Shown piece by piece: positions 8,255 through 17,076 of a stretch of 20,797 nucleotides of DNA. The position numbers were made by a program, and so were the translations under genes. A model generated the notes under the pieces. It was given only the letters and a program-made list of their open reading frames with translations. It was not told the DNA's origin and ran no database searches. Source of the stretch: Azonexaceae bacterium. Its GTDB lineage: Bacteria > Pseudomonadota > Gammaproteobacteria > Burkholderiales > Rhodocyclaceae. The stretch's first letter is position 1, and the number at the start of each line of letters is the position of its first letter. Location: the NCBI GenBank assembly GCA_009469665.1, contig SSTB01000059.1:1-20797 (forward strand), read 5' to 3'.

Positions 8255-8680
8255 ATGGCTGAAGATCTGCTGCACAAACACTTCCCTCCCTACGAACCCA
8301 AGAAGGGCGAGGAATACATGAGCGCCAAGCAACTCGGGCATTTCCGCAAGATCTTGGAAACCCTCAAGAAGGAATTGAGCGAGGATATCGACCGCACGGT
8401 GCACACCATGCAGGACGAAGCGACCGTGTTTGCGGACCCCAACGATCGCGCCAGCCAGGAGACCGACATCGCCATCGAATTGCGCAACCGCGACCGCGAA
8501 CGCAAGCTCATCAAGAAGATCGACGAGACCCTGGGCCGCATCGACGCCGAGGATTATGGCTTCTGCGACAAGTGCGGCGTCGAGATTGGGATCAAGCGCC
8601 TTGAAGCGCGTCCGACGGCCACCCTGTGCATCGACTGCAAGACCCTGGAAGAACTTAAAGAAAAACAGATGGCCAAATAA
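8255..8680 (+). CDS. dksA: RNA polymerase-binding transcription factor DksA
   Basis: The predicted protein has 141 residues, close to the 151 of E. coli DksA. It binds the RNA polymerase secondary channel and, with ppGpp, represses stable-RNA promoters and activates amino-acid promoters. The coiled-coil tip carries DPNDRASQ with Asp61 and Asp64, equivalent to the essential tip acidic residues. The zinc finger is complete: Cys104, Cys107, Cys125 and Cys128. The ATG at 8255 is the first start after an in-frame stop and keeps the PYEPKKGEEYM segment found in homologues. It lacks a good Shine-Dalgarno, whereas an internal Met22 (8318) has GAGG upstream and is the alternative start. It is divergent from two tRNA genes, a plausible class of DksA target. 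Confidence 0.95.
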   Translation: MAEDLLHKHFPPYEPKKGEEYMSAKQLGHFRKILETLKKELSEDIDRTVHTMQDEATVFADPNDRASQETDIAIELRNRDRERKLIKKIDETLGRIDAEDYGFCDKCGVEIGIKRLEARPTATLCIDCKTLEELKEKQMAK

Positions 8681-8747
8681 TCAAGATAGGGCGAGGGGCA
8701 ACGGGCAGAGGGATCAACCCTTAGGCCGTCTCCTCGCTCTCTCGCCA

Positions 8748-8782
8748 AAGAACAAAGGGCGCCGTCGGCGCCCTTTGTTCTT
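8748..8782. terminator. Bidirectional intrinsic terminator between dksA and pnp
   Basis: A perfect 16-bp inverted repeat (AAGAACAAAGGGCGCC and its complement) encloses the 3-base loop GTC. It lies 67 bases after the dksA stop and 13 bases after the pnp stop. The arms are AT-rich at their ends, so each strand gives a T-rich tail (TTTGTTCTT). It should end both convergent transcription units. Confidence 0.88.
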
Positions 8783-8795
8783 ACCTGCTGCTGAT

Positions 8796-10946
8796 TTATT
8801 GCTGCTGTTGCTGTTGCTGCTGTTGCTGCTGGGCGCCCCCCTCCGCGGCGGGCGCCGGGGCCTCTTCCATGGCGGCCTTCATGGACAGCTTGACCCTGCC
8901 GCGGTCGTCGGTTTCGAGAACCTTGACGCGGACGACCTGGCCTTCCTTGACGTAGTCCTCGACCTTATTGACGCGCTCCTTGGCGATCTGGGAGATGTGC
9001 AGCAGGCCGTCCTTGCCGGGCAGCACCTGGACGATGGCGCCGAAGTCGAGAATCTTGAGGACGGTGCCTTCGTAGATCTTGCCGATTTCCACTTCCGCGG
9101 TGATGGCGTCGATGCGGGAACGGGCCAGGGCAGCGGCTTCGCCGCTGGTGGCGGCGATGGTGATGGTGCCGTCGTCCTGGATGTCGATGGTGGTGCCGGT
9201 CTCTTCGGTCAGCGCCCGGATGACGGCGCCGCCTTTGCCGATCACGTCGCGGATCTTCTCCGGATTGATCTTGAAGGTGTAAAGGCGCGGGGCGTAGGCG
9301 GACATCTCTTCGCGCGGGCCGGCAGCGGCTTGCTGCATGAGGCCTAGGATGTGCAGACGGGCTTCCTGGGCTTGGGCCAGGGCGACCTGCATGATTTCCT
9401 TGGTGATGCCCTGGATCTTGATGTCCATCTGCAGGGCTGTGATGCCGCCGGTGGTGCCGGCCACCTTGAAGTCCATGTCACCCAGGTGGTCTTCGTCACC
9501 CAGGATATCGGTGAGCACGGCGAAGCGGTTGCCTTCCTTGATCAGGCCCATGGCGATGCCCGCCACGTGCGCCTTGAGGGGCACACCGGCATCCAGCAGG
9601 GCAAGGCAGCCGCCGCAGACCGAAGCCATGGACGAGGAGCCGTTGGACTCGGTGATCTCGGAGACGACCCGCATGGAGTAGCTGAAATCTTCCGGCTTGG
9701 GCAGCACTGCCAGGAGGGCACGCTTGGCCAGGCGCCCGTGGCCGATTTCGCGGCGCTTGGGCGTCCCGACCCGACCGCATTCTCCGGTGGCGTAGGGCGG
9801 CATGTTGTAGTGCAGCATGAAGCGGTCGCGGTATTCGCCGGCCAGGGCATCGATGATCTGCTCATCGCGGTTGGTGCCCAGGGTGGCCACGGCCAGCGCC
9901 TGGGTTTCGCCCCGGGTAAACAGGGCCGAGCCATGGGTCCGCGGCAGGACGCCGGAACGCATGGTGATCGGGCGCACGGTGCGGGTGTTGCGACCATCGA
10001 TGCGGGGAGCGCCGGAAAGGATGCGGCCGCGGACGATGGCGGCTTCCAGTTCGAAGAACAGATTGCCGACGGTGTTCTCGTCGGGAGCGCCTTCGCCCTC
10101 GCAAAGCGCGGCGACGGCCTCGGCCCGGATATCCTTGACGCGCTGGCTGCGTTCCTGCTTGACGGTAAGGTTGTAGGCTTCCTCCAGCTTGCCCTGGCAA
10201 ACATCCTTCAGGCGGGCGATGAGGGTCTCGTCCTTGGCGGGCGCCTGCCAGTCCCACTCGGGCTTGCCTGCTTCCTCGACCAACTGGTTGATGGCCTCGA
10301 TGGCCTTCTGCATCTCGGTGTGACCGAAAACCACGGCGCCGAGCATGACTTCCTCGGACAATTCCTGGGCTTCGGATTCGACCATGAGCACGGCGCTCTC
10401 GGTGCCGGCAACTACTAGGTCGAGCTGGCTGTCCTTGAGCTGGCTGAGGGTCGGGCACAGCACGTACTGGCCATCGATGTAACCGACGCGGGCAGCGCCG
10501 ATGGGGCCGTTGAAGGGCACACCGGAGATGGCCAGGGCGGCGGAAGCACCGAGCAAGGCGGGAATGTCGGAATCGACCTCCGGGTTGAGGGACATCACGG
10601 TGGCAACGACCTGCACTTCATTGTAGAAACCGTCCGGAAAAAGCGGACGGATGGGACGGTCGATGAGGCGGGAAGTCAGCGTCTCCTTCTCGGAGGGGCG
10701 ACCTTCGCGCTTGAAGAAGCCCCCGGGAATGCGGCCGGCGGCGTAAACCTTTTCCTGGTAATCGACGGTCAGGGGGAAGAAATCCTGACCGGGCTTGGCA
10801 TTTTTGGCAGCAACCACAGTCACCAGCACTACGGTGTCTTCCATGGACACCACAACGGCCCCACCGGCCTGACGAGCAATCTCGCCGGTCTCCAGGGTGA
10901 CTTGGTGGGCGCCGTAGGCAAAGGTCTTTTTCACGACATTGAACAT
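8796..10946 (-). CDS. pnp: Polynucleotide phosphorylase (PNPase) with polyglutamine tail
   Basis: The predicted protein has 716 residues, close to E. coli PNPase. It is a phosphate-dependent 3'-5' exoribonuclease and a degradosome component in many proteobacteria. Two RNase PH-like domains (about 5-220 and 315-545) flank a helical linker. [12 protein letters not shown] (77-88) and the catalytic DEDHLGDMD (484-492, with Asp486 and Asp492) are intact. A KH domain (about 558-610, GKGG at 570-573) and an S1 domain (about 622-690) follow. The tail after residue 690 is unusual: a short Ala/Pro/Glu linker, then eleven Gln to the stop. The ATG has GAGG upstream. It is the last gene of the NusA operon, 259 bases after rpsO. 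That gap contains a structured element and a terminator-like hairpin. Confidence 0.97.
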   Translation of the reverse strand: MFNVVKKTFAYGAHQVTLETGEIARQAGGAVVVSMEDTVVLVTVVAAKNAKPGQDFFPLTVDYQEKVYAAGRIPGGFFKREGRPSEKETLTSRLIDRPIRPLFPDGFYNEVQVVATVMSLNPEVDSDIPALLGASAALAISGVPFNGPIGAARVGYIDGQYVLCPTLSQLKDSQLDLVVAGTESAVLMVESEAQELSEEVMLGAVVFGHTEMQKAIEAINQLVEEAGKPEWDWQAPAKDETLIARLKDVCQGKLEEAYNLTVKQERSQRVKDIRAEAVAALCEGEGAPDENTVGNLFFELEAAIVRGRILSGAPRIDGRNTRTVRPITMRSGVLPRTHGSALFTRGETQALAVATLGTNRDEQIIDALAGEYRDRFMLHYNMPPYATGECGRVGTPKRREIGHGRLAKRALLAVLPKPEDFSYSMRVVSEITESNGSSSMASVCGGCLALLDAGVPLKAHVAGIAMGLIKEGNRFAVLTDILGDEDHLGDMDFKVAGTTGGITALQMDIKIQGITKEIMQVALAQAQEARLHILGLMQQAAAGPREEMSAYAPRLYTFKINPEKIRDVIGKGGAVIRALTEETGTTIDIQDDGTITIAATSGEAAALARSRIDAITAEVEIGKIYEGTVLKILDFGAIVQVLPGKDGLLHISQIAKERVNKVEDYVKEGQVVRVKVLETDDRGRVKLSMKAAMEEAPAPAAEGGAQQQQQQQQQQQ
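8799..8831 (-). repeat. pnp: CAG/CAA trinucleotide repeat encoding eleven glutamines
   Basis: Eleven consecutive Gln codons (seven CAG and four CAA, interleaved) run directly into the pnp stop codon. Such a tract can expand or contract by replication slippage without shifting frame. The mixture of two synonymous codons makes slippage less likely than in a pure repeat. Confidence 0.95.
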
Positions 10947-10991
10947 AGTTTTTTCCTCTCACACTCTCAACACAACATTGACAATCAACAA

Positions 10992-11020
10992 TTTATGAAC
11001 AACAAACGACGGTACGACAA
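10992..11020 (-). promoter_or_regulatory. pnp: Weak candidate promoter for pnp
   Basis: On the minus strand, TTGTCG (11020-11015) and CATAAA (10997-10992) are separated by 17 bases, each with four of six consensus matches. It lies just past the rpsO-side terminator hairpin, where an independent pnp promoter would be useful. The AT-rich leader between it and pnp contains no other clear signal. Confidence 0.28.
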
Positions 11021-11053
11021 AAGCAAAAAGCGGCCGGGAGTACCGACCGCTTT
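11019..11053 (-). terminator. Intrinsic terminator between rpsO and pnp
   Basis: On the minus strand, AAAGCGGTCGG pairs with CCGGCCGCTTT (11 bp, one T-G wobble) around a 5-base loop and runs into TTGCTTTT. It would end or reduce transcription from rpsO into pnp. E. coli also has a terminator in this gap. Confidence 0.8.
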
Positions 11054-11090
11054 CTATGGATTCAACTCTTCATAATTCCGCGCGAAATTT

Positions 11091-11186
11091 GCGCCGAGAC
11101 GCGAAGAACAGCCGAAGACAGTGCTTTAGCACGGCAAGCCTGTACTAAGCCTTGTCGAAGGGGCGCAGACGACAAAGTATCGGCGC
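11091..11186 (-). repeat. Structured intergenic element, copy A (rpsO-pnp gap)
   Basis: The core at 11116-11138 shares 18 of 23 bases with copy B at 12955-12977, and similarity extends to 11097. On the minus strand an apical hairpin GTGC-TAAA-GCAC sits on an internal loop (TTGCC on one side, TGTCTTC on the other). Below it is a helix, ACAGGC with GGCTGT (11143-11138 with 11113-11108, one mismatch). An outer 7-bp pairing joins 11091-11097 with 11180-11186. The only stem difference from copy B is a compensated base pair. It lies between the rpsO stop and the terminator before pnp. It matches no RNA family I can name. Confidence 0.65.
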
Positions 11187-11205
11187 GAAAGGCGCGTGGA
11201 ATAAC

Positions 11206-11475
11206 TTATTTGCGCAAGCCGAGGCGGGTAATCAGGGTGCGATAGCGCTCGATATCCTTGCCCTTCAGATAGTCAAGGAGCTTGCGACGCTGGGAGACCA
11301 GGCGCAACAGACCACGGCGGGAGTGATGGTCTTTGGTGTGCTCCTTGAAGTGAGGCTGGAGATCGTTGATGCGAGCGGACAGCAGCGCGATCTGAACTTC
11401 CGGGGAACCGGTGTCGCCCTTGGACTGGGCGTAGTCGGCCACGATGGCCGCCTTGGTAGCAGTGGTGAATGCCAT
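11206..11475 (-). CDS. rpsO: 30S ribosomal protein S15
   Basis: The predicted protein has 89 residues, exactly the usual S15 length. S15 binds the central domain of 16S rRNA early in 30S assembly. The family pattern is clear: [18 protein letters not shown] near the N terminus, then the [12 protein letters not shown] loop (around residues 40-51) and the basic tail. The frame extends upstream to 11613, but MAFTTATK is the family start and has GAGGG upstream. It lies between truB and pnp as in many proteobacteria. In several bacteria S15 represses its own mRNA through a structured leader. Such a structure is possible here but cannot be assigned. Confidence 0.97.
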   Translation of the reverse strand: MAFTTATKAAIVADYAQSKGDTGSPEVQIALLSARINDLQPHFKEHTKDHHSRRGLLRLVSQRRKLLDYLKGKDIERYRTLITRLGLRK

Positions 11476-11535
11476 TTCAAAACCCTCTTTGGTTGAAGCG
11501 ACGCCGCCCCGGTTTGATAGAGCCAGCGCCCGTTG

Positions 11536-11561
11536 AAAAATATCCCCGTCGGCAACGGGAA
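11536..11561 (-). terminator. Terminator-like hairpin in the truB-rpsO gap
   Basis: On the minus strand, TTCCCGT pairs with ACGGGGA (7 bp, one wobble) around a 5-base loop, followed by TATTTTT. It could end truB transcripts or act as an attenuator ahead of rpsO, whose ATG is about 60 bases further on. Confidence 0.6.
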
Positions 11562-11568
11562 GCGCAGG

Positions 11569-11574
11569 ATTATA
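11569..11574 (-). promoter_or_regulatory. rpsO: Consensus -10 box ahead of rpsO
   Basis: A perfect TATAAT reads on the minus strand just after the truB stop codon. No hexamer like TTGACA lies 16-18 bases upstream (GTGCAA at 17). A transcript from here would begin almost at the first base of the following terminator-like hairpin, which makes its use as the rpsO promoter uncertain. Confidence 0.4.
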
Positions 11575-11579
11575 GCCGT

Positions 11580-12488
11580 TCAGGATGCCAATTGCACCAA
11601 CCTTTTGGGCCACAGCAGTTGCGCAGAGCCCAATTCGCCGACACCGATCAGGCGGCCCTCGGCGTACACGCGAGCCCTGCCCCCTTGCCCCAGGTTCGCC
11701 GCCACCGGATTGCCATGGCGAAAGCGCTCCGCCGTCGGACCCTCCAGGTCGATACGTGGCAGGCTCTGCAGCAGGGCATCCACGGGCTGCAAGACGGCTG
11801 CACGCCCGGATTCTGCAAGACTTTCGATTGCCGCCAGGGTAAGCGCACGGCCAAGATCAAGGTCGGCCACTGCAGTACGCCGCAGGGCAGTCAGATGAGC
11901 CCCACATCCCAGGGCTTCGCCAATGTCGGCGGCCAACACCCGGATATAGGTGCCCTTACTGCAACGGACCCGCAGGGACAGGGCATCTGCGGCATAGGCC
12001 AACAACTCCAGGCCGTGGATGGTCACCGGGCGTGCCTCCCGCGCGACCTCTACCCCTTGGCGAGCCAGTTCGTAGAGGGGTCTCCCGCCACGCTTCAGGG
12101 CAGAGTACATCGGCGGCACTTGCAGGATGTCGCCGCAAAAGCGCGGCAGCGCGGCCTCGATATCCGCCAGGCTCGTTGCCACCGGCACAGTGGTCATCAC
12201 CTGCCCTTCGGCGTCACCTGAATCCGTGGTTACGCCGAGTTTGAGGGTCGCCTCGTAGGTCTTGTCGGCAAGCAGGAGGTCCGCCGAAAATTTGGTTGCC
12301 TCACCAAAACACAGGGGAAGCAGCCCGGATGCCAGCGGGTCGAGGGTGCCCGTATGCCCCCCCTTGGCGGCGGAGAACAGACGCCGCGCCTTCTGCAGGG
12401 CGTCGTTTGAACTCATGCCTACCGGCTTGTCGAGCAGGAGTACGCCATCGACCTGCTGCCAGGTCTTCTTTACCCTGGGCACTTGCAT
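11580..12488 (-). CDS. truB: tRNA pseudouridine-55 synthase
   Basis: The predicted protein has 302 residues, typical of TruB. It isomerises U55 to pseudouridine in the T loop of elongator tRNAs and also acts as a tRNA chaperone. The N-terminal [13 protein letters not shown] segment and the catalytic motif [13 protein letters not shown], with Asp50, are intact. VPPMYSALK and the [12 protein letters not shown] segment are also typical. A C-terminal PUA-like region closes the protein. The ATG lies seven bases after the rbfA stop codon. The Shine-Dalgarno is weak, so translation may depend on rbfA. Confidence 0.96.
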   Translation of the reverse strand: MQVPRVKKTWQQVDGVLLLDKPVGMSSNDALQKARRLFSAAKGGHTGTLDPLASGLLPLCFGEATKFSADLLLADKTYEATLKLGVTTDSGDAEGQVMTTVPVATSLADIEAALPRFCGDILQVPPMYSALKRGGRPLYELARQGVEVAREARPVTIHGLELLAYAADALSLRVRCSKGTYIRVLAADIGEALGCGAHLTALRRTAVADLDLGRALTLAAIESLAESGRAAVLQPVDALLQSLPRIDLEGPTAERFRHGNPVAANLGQGGRARVYAEGRLIGVGELGSAQLLWPKRLVQLAS

Positions 12489-12495
12489 GGAAGAT

Positions 12496-12873
12496 TCAGT
12501 CGTCCGGAGTCTGATCGCTCAGGGCATTGGCCTGGTCGATCAGTTGGGACAGACTGGTGCCCCGTTCCACCGAAGTGTCGTGGACGAAGTGCAATTGCGG
12601 CAGGGTATGGATGTGAATGCGCTTGCCCAGTTCGCGGCGCAGAAAACCGGAAGCCCGGTCGAGTCCCTGCTGCACCGCCGCCAGATGCTCGCTGTCCAGG
12701 GTGGTGAAGAAGACCTTGGCGTGGGCGTAATCGGGTGTCAGCTCGACGGCGGTCAGGCTTACCAGCTTGACGCGCGGATCCTTCAGTTCCATCTGGATGA
12801 GGTCGGCCAGATCCCGGCGCACCTGTTCGGCGACGCGGTCGGAACGGGCGAAGGAAGCAGAAGTTTTTTTCAC
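12496..12873 (-). CDS. rbfA: Ribosome-binding factor A
   Basis: The predicted protein has 125 residues. RbfA binds the immature 30S subunit near helix 1 of 16S rRNA and is needed for late maturation, especially in the cold in E. coli. Family features are [15 protein letters not shown] near the N terminus, the DPRV segment, VFFTTL in the KH-like core and [16 protein letters not shown]. The start is GTG, preceded by AGGTGG at suitable spacing. No in-frame ATG lies nearby upstream. It follows infB by 146 bases, a gap holding a structured element and a terminator-like hairpin, and precedes truB by seven bases. Confidence 0.94.
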   Translation of the reverse strand: MKKTSASFARSDRVAEQVRRDLADLIQMELKDPRVKLVSLTAVELTPDYAHAKVFFTTLDSEHLAAVQQGLDRASGFLRRELGKRIHIHTLPQLHFVHDTSVERGTSLSQLIDQANALSDQTPDD

Positions 12874-12889
12874 GATCGAACCACCTACT

Positions 12890-12920
12890 AAAAAAACCGG
12901 CGGTCCAGCACGCGACCACC
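12890..12920 (-). terminator. Intrinsic terminator directly upstream of rbfA
   Basis: On the minus strand, GGTGGTC pairs with GACCGCC (7 bp, one T-G wobble) around an 8-base loop, followed by GG and seven T. The T-tract ends 17 bases before the rbfA GTG. It lies in the middle of a conserved operon, so it probably tunes readthrough from infB into rbfA-truB rather than ending the operon. Confidence 0.72.
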
Positions 12921-12930
12921 CAAAAGCGAA

Positions 12931-12999
12931 GCCCAGGCTAGACGCAACCCCCGCAGACAGTACTCACGTACGGCAAGGGGGATGCAACAACGCCTGGGC
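12931..12999 (-). repeat. Structured intergenic element, copy B (infB-rbfA gap)
   Basis: On the minus strand this folds as one long nested hairpin. The outer stem is GCCCAGGC with GCCTGGGC (12999-12992 with 12938-12931). Then CCCCC pairs with GGGGG (12981-12977 with 12952-12948), with three more pairs beyond a mismatch. The internal loop has TTGCC and TGTCTGC on its two sides, and the apical hairpin is GTAC-GTGA-GTAC with a GNRA-type loop. The core 12955-12977 matches copy A in the rpsO-pnp gap. Its outer stem ends ten bases before the terminator that precedes rbfA. Confidence 0.7.
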
Positions 13000-13019
13000 A
13001 AGCCCGCACCCAACCAAAA

Positions 13020-15566
13020 TTACAGCGTTCGGGCGACTTCTTGAATCTCGTAGACCTCCAACTGATCGCCTTCGAGGATGTCGTTATTATTCTTCAACGA
13101 CAAACCACACTCGAAACTGCTCTTCACTTCCTTCACGTCATCCTTGAAGCGCTTCAGGGAATCCAGCTCGCCATCCCACTGAACCACGTTGTTGCGCAGG
13201 AGCCGCACGCGGGAATTGCGCTTGACGATGCCTTCCAGCACGTAGCAACCCGCGATGGCACCAACCTTGGAGATGTGGAAGACCTGGCGGATTTCCACCA
13301 AACCCAGGGCCTGCTCGCGCTTTTCCGGGGACAGCATGCCGGACAGGGCAGCTTTGACCTCGTCCACCGCATCATAGATGACGTTGTAGTAGCGGATATC
13401 GACGCCGAAGTTTTCGGCCAGCTTGCGCGCCCCGGCGTCTGCCCGGGTGTTGAAGCCGATGATGACGGCACCGGAGGCCTGGGCCAGGTTGACGTCGGAC
13501 TCGCTGATGCCGCCGACGGCGCCGTGGATGACATTGACCCGCACTTCGGCGGTGGACAGCTTGGAGAGGGCATGCACCAGGGCTTCCTGGGAGCCCTGTA
13601 CGTCGGCCTTGATGATGAGGGGCAGGCTCTTGACCTCGCCTTCTTCCATCTGCTGGAACATGCTTTCCAGCTTGGCGGCCTGCTGCTTGGCCAGCTTGAC
13701 GTCGCGGAACTTGCCTTGACGGAAGAGGGCGATTTCGCGCGCCTTCTTTTCGTCCGCCAGCACGATGGCTTCCTCGCCGGCTCCCGGCACGTCGGACAGG
13801 CCAAGGATTTCGACGGGGATGGAAGGACCGGCCTCGTTGATCTGCTTGCCATTCTCATCCAGCATGGCGCGGACGCGACCGAAGACTTGGCCAGCCAGCA
13901 CCACGTCGCCCCGCTTCAGAGTACCGGACTGGACCAGCATGGTGGCCACGGCGCCGCGGCCCTTGTCGAGACGGGCTTCGATGATCAGGCCCTTGGCCGG
14001 TGCGTCCTTCTGGGCGGTCAACTCGAGAATTTCTGCCTGCAGCAGAACCTGCTCCAGCAGTTCGTCGATGCCAGTACCCTTCTTGGCGGAAACCGGGCAG
14101 AAAGGCGAATCACCGCCGTACTCTTCCGGAATGACGCCTTCGGCCACCAGTTCCTGCTTGACGCGGTCCGGATTGGCATCGGGCTTGTCCATCTTGTTGA
14201 TGGCCACCACCAGGGGCACGTTGGCCGCCTTGGCATGGTGGATGGCTTCCTTGGTCTGGGGCATGACACCATCGTCGGCCGCCACCACAAGGATGACCAG
14301 GTCGGTGGCCTTGGCGCCGCGCGCCCGCATGGCCGTGAAGGCTTCGTGACCCGGAGTATCCAGGAAGGTGATCATGCCGCGCTCGGTCTCCACATGGTAG
14401 GCACCGATGTGCTGCGTGATGCCGCCGGCTTCGCCCGCCGCCACCTTGGCACGCCTGATGTAGTCCAGCAGCGAGGTCTTGCCGTGGTCGACGTGACCCA
14501 TGACCGTCACGACCGGGGCACGCGCCTCCAGGGGGACATCCTTGTGTTCCACATCGGCCACCAAGAAGGCATCGGGATCGTCCAGTTTGGCTGCGACCGC
14601 CTTGTGGCCCATTTCCTCGACCACGATCATGGCCGTCTCCTGGTCCAGAACTTGGTTGATGGTGACCATGGAGCCCATCTTCATCATGGTCTTGATGACT
14701 TCGGTGGCCTTCACAGCCATCTTGTGGGCAAGGTCGGCCACGGAAATGGTTTCCGGCACATGCACTTCGCGCACCATCGGCTCCGTCGGGGCCTGGAAAC
14801 CGCCCTGACCATCGTCGGTCTTCTGATGCTTCTTGTGGCCGTGCTTGGCTTCGCGCCAGCCGCCGCCAGCATCGCCTCCGCGGGTCTTGAGGCCGGGCTT
14901 CTTCTTGCCATCATCGGCGGCTCGGCCGACACCGGGGCCTTTCTTGCCGGCTTCGGGCTTTTTATGCAGCGTGCCCTTGTCGGCCGGTGGCTCCTGATTC
15001 TTGGCCTGCGTGGCGGCCTGCTGTTTGGCGAGTTCCGCCGCCTTGGCCGCCGCTGCGGCCTCTTCGGCCTCCTGCTTCAGGCGTGCGATTTCGACTTCGC
15101 GTTCCTGCTTTTCCTTCAGCTCCCTTGCTTGGCGCTCCAGGAGCTCCTGCTGACGCTTTTCTTCACTCTCGCGCTGACGCAGCTCGCCTTCGTCGATCAC
15201 GGAAGTCTGGGCAACAGCCGCAATGACCGCTTGCTCCTGCACCGGAGCCTCTGCCACCGGCTCGGCGAGGTCACGCTTGACCAGGACACGCTTCTTGCGT
15301 ACCTCGACCTGGACGGTACGAGCCCGCCCCTGGGCATCGGTCGCCTTGATCTCGCTGGTCTGCTTGCGGGTCAGCGTGATCTTGGTCTTGGTATCGGACT
15401 CGCCGTGGGAACGACGCAGGTATTCGAGCAGGCGCGCCTTATCCTGGTCGGCCAGCGAATCGGCACTGCTTTTCAGGTTAACCCCTGCCTTGACGAGTTG
15501 CTCCAGGAGCGCCTCGACGGGCATTTTAAGTTCGGTCGCGAATTGCGAAACACTCGTTGCTGCCAT
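13020..15566 (-). CDS. infB: Translation initiation factor IF-2
   Basis: The predicted protein has 848 residues, a full-length long-form IF-2. It is the GTPase that places initiator tRNA on the 30S subunit and promotes subunit joining. The N-terminal IF2_N subdomain (about 1-55) precedes a long charged Lys/Glu/Ala-rich, partly coiled-coil region (about 125-255). A second IF2_N-type segment lies near 270-325. The G domain has GHVDHGKT (357-364), [10 protein letters not shown] (381-390), DTPGH (403-407), NKMD (457-460) and SAKKG (493-497). Domains II-IV follow to the C terminus, all intact. The ATG has GGGGAG five bases upstream and lies 16 bases after the nusA stop. It is translated as part of the rimP-nusA-infB segment. 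Confidence 0.98.
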   Translation of the reverse strand: MAATSVSQFATELKMPVEALLEQLVKAGVNLKSSADSLADQDKARLLEYLRRSHGESDTKTKITLTRKQTSEIKATDAQGRARTVQVEVRKKRVLVKRDLAEPVAEAPVQEQAVIAAVAQTSVIDEGELRQRESEEKRQQELLERQARELKEKQEREVEIARLKQEAEEAAAAAKAAELAKQQAATQAKNQEPPADKGTLHKKPEAGKKGPGVGRAADDGKKKPGLKTRGGDAGGGWREAKHGHKKHQKTDDGQGGFQAPTEPMVREVHVPETISVADLAHKMAVKATEVIKTMMKMGSMVTINQVLDQETAMIVVEEMGHKAVAAKLDDPDAFLVADVEHKDVPLEARAPVVTVMGHVDHGKTSLLDYIRRAKVAAGEAGGITQHIGAYHVETERGMITFLDTPGHEAFTAMRARGAKATDLVILVVAADDGVMPQTKEAIHHAKAANVPLVVAINKMDKPDANPDRVKQELVAEGVIPEEYGGDSPFCPVSAKKGTGIDELLEQVLLQAEILELTAQKDAPAKGLIIEARLDKGRGAVATMLVQSGTLKRGDVVLAGQVFGRVRAMLDENGKQINEAGPSIPVEILGLSDVPGAGEEAIVLADEKKAREIALFRQGKFRDVKLAKQQAAKLESMFQQMEEGEVKSLPLIIKADVQGSQEALVHALSKLSTAEVRVNVIHGAVGGISESDVNLAQASGAVIIGFNTRADAGARKLAENFGVDIRYYNVIYDAVDEVKAALSGMLSPEKREQALGLVEIRQVFHISKVGAIAGCYVLEGIVKRNSRVRLLRNNVVQWDGELDSLKRFKDDVKEVKSSFECGLSLKNNNDILEGDQLEVYEIQEVARTL

Positions 15567-15582
15567 GCTGCTCCCCTCCCGC

Positions 15583-17055
15583 TCACTCGAACCAGTGAGC
15601 CCGTGCCTTCAAGATGAGTTCCTTGGCACGCTCGTCGTCGATGCCGGTCATTTCCGTTACTTCGTCCACCGCCAACTCGGCAAGATCGTCGCGGGTCTTC
15701 ACGCCATTGCCGGCCAGCTTGGCGGCCAAATCGCGAGTCATGCCCTCGAGTCCGAGCAGGTCGTCGCTGACGCCCTCCAACTGCTCTTCGGTCACGATGG
15801 CTTCGGTCAGCAACACATTGCGGGAACGCGTGCGCAATTCGTTGACGATTTCTTCGTCCAGCCCCTCGATTTCCAGCATCTCGGCCAGGGGCACATAGGC
15901 CACCTCTTCGAGGGTGGAAAAGCCTTCCTCGATGAGCAGATCAGCCAATTCCTCGTCGATGTCCAGCTTTTCCATGAACATGACCCGGGTCACCGCGTAC
16001 TCGGCCTCGGACTTCTTGGCCGATTCCTCCTGGGTCATCAGGTTGATGCTCCAGCCGGTCAATTCCGAAGCCAGCCGGACATTCTGACCATTGCGGCCGA
16101 TGGCGATGGCCAGGTTATCTTCGTCCACCACCACGTCCATGGCATGCTTGTCCTCGTCCACCACGATGGAAGACACTTCCGCGGGGGAAAGGGCGCCGAT
16201 CACGAACTGGGCCGGATCAGCCGACCAGAGGACGATGTCGATATTCTCGCCACCGATCTCGTTGCGCACCGCGGTGACGCGCGAACCCCGCAAGCCGACA
16301 CAGGTGCCAATGGGATCGACGCGGGGGTCGTTGGACTTCACGGCAATCTTGGCGCGTAGCCCCGGATCCCGGGCGCAGGCCTTCAGTTCCATGAGGCCGT
16401 CCGAGATCTCGGGCACTTCAAGTTCGAACAGCTTGATGACAAACTCCGGCGCCGTGCGCGAAAGAATGATCTGGGGGCCGCGGGCACCCCGATCGATGCG
16501 TTGCAGATAGGCCTTGACGCGGTCGCCTATACGCAGGTTTTCCTTGGGAATCATCTGGTCCCGCGGAAGCAGGGCCTCGATCTTGCCTGCCTCGACGACA
16601 GCATTGCCGCGCTCCATGCGCTTGATGGTGCCGGAGACGACGTGCTCCTTCCTGTCCAGAAAGTCATTGAGGATCTGCTCGCGCTCCGCGTCGCGGATCT
16701 TTTGCAGGATAACCTGCTTGGCCGCCTGGGCGCCGATACGACCGAAGTCGATGGGCTCCAGCGCCTCTTCGAGATAATCACCGGACTCGACTTCGGGGTC
16801 GTCCTGACGCGCTTCGGAGAGCGGAACCTGGAGGTACTCATTGACGTACTCGTCGTCAGGCACCACGAGCCAGCGACGGAAAGACTCGTACGCCCCGGTG
16901 TCGCGGTCAATGGAAACCCGAACCTCGGCCTCGTCGTGGATCCGCTTCTTGGTCGCCGAGGCCAACGCCAATTCGAGGGCACCGAAAACAATGTCCCTTG
17001 CGACGTTCTTCTCGCGGGCAAGCGCGTCCACCAACAACAACATTTCACGGCTCAT
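15583..17055 (-). CDS. nusA: Transcription termination/antitermination factor NusA
   Basis: The predicted protein has 490 residues. It binds the RNA polymerase exit channel and nascent RNA, enhances pausing and intrinsic termination, and takes part in antitermination complexes. Order of parts: polymerase-binding N-terminal domain (1-130), S1 domain (about 137-200), KH1 (about 230-290, GLRGSR at 254-259), KH2 (about 300-345, GRNGQN at 320-325) and two C-terminal acidic helix-hairpin repeats (about 360-425 and 435-490), as in proteobacterial NusA. The ATG has AGGAGG nine bases upstream and follows rimP by 21 bases. Tandem terminator hairpins in the operon leader make self-regulation by NusA plausible. 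Confidence 0.98.
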   Translation of the reverse strand: MSREMLLLVDALAREKNVARDIVFGALELALASATKKRIHDEAEVRVSIDRDTGAYESFRRWLVVPDDEYVNEYLQVPLSEARQDDPEVESGDYLEEALEPIDFGRIGAQAAKQVILQKIRDAEREQILNDFLDRKEHVVSGTIKRMERGNAVVEAGKIEALLPRDQMIPKENLRIGDRVKAYLQRIDRGARGPQIILSRTAPEFVIKLFELEVPEISDGLMELKACARDPGLRAKIAVKSNDPRVDPIGTCVGLRGSRVTAVRNEIGGENIDIVLWSADPAQFVIGALSPAEVSSIVVDEDKHAMDVVVDEDNLAIAIGRNGQNVRLASELTGWSINLMTQEESAKKSEAEYAVTRVMFMEKLDIDEELADLLIEEGFSTLEEVAYVPLAEMLEIEGLDEEIVNELRTRSRNVLLTEAIVTEEQLEGVSDDLLGLEGMTRDLAAKLAGNGVKTRDDLAELAVDEVTEMTGIDDERAKELILKARAHWFE

Positions 17056-17076
17056 GGGCTACAACCTCCTCGTCCT

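Noticed and set aside
9351..10418. A 355-residue plus-strand open frame opposite pnp
   Set aside because: It is antisense to conserved PNPase and shows only His/Gly/Asp-rich composition typical of shadow frames.
11476..11613. N-terminal extension of S15 by 46 residues
   Set aside because: S15 is 89 residues in the family and starts [12 protein letters not shown]. The extension covers the truB end and a terminator-like hairpin.
13041..15617. An 858-residue open frame on the plus strand opposite infB
   Set aside because: It is antisense to a fully conserved IF-2 gene and has no recognisable domain. High GC at third codon positions opens such antisense frames.
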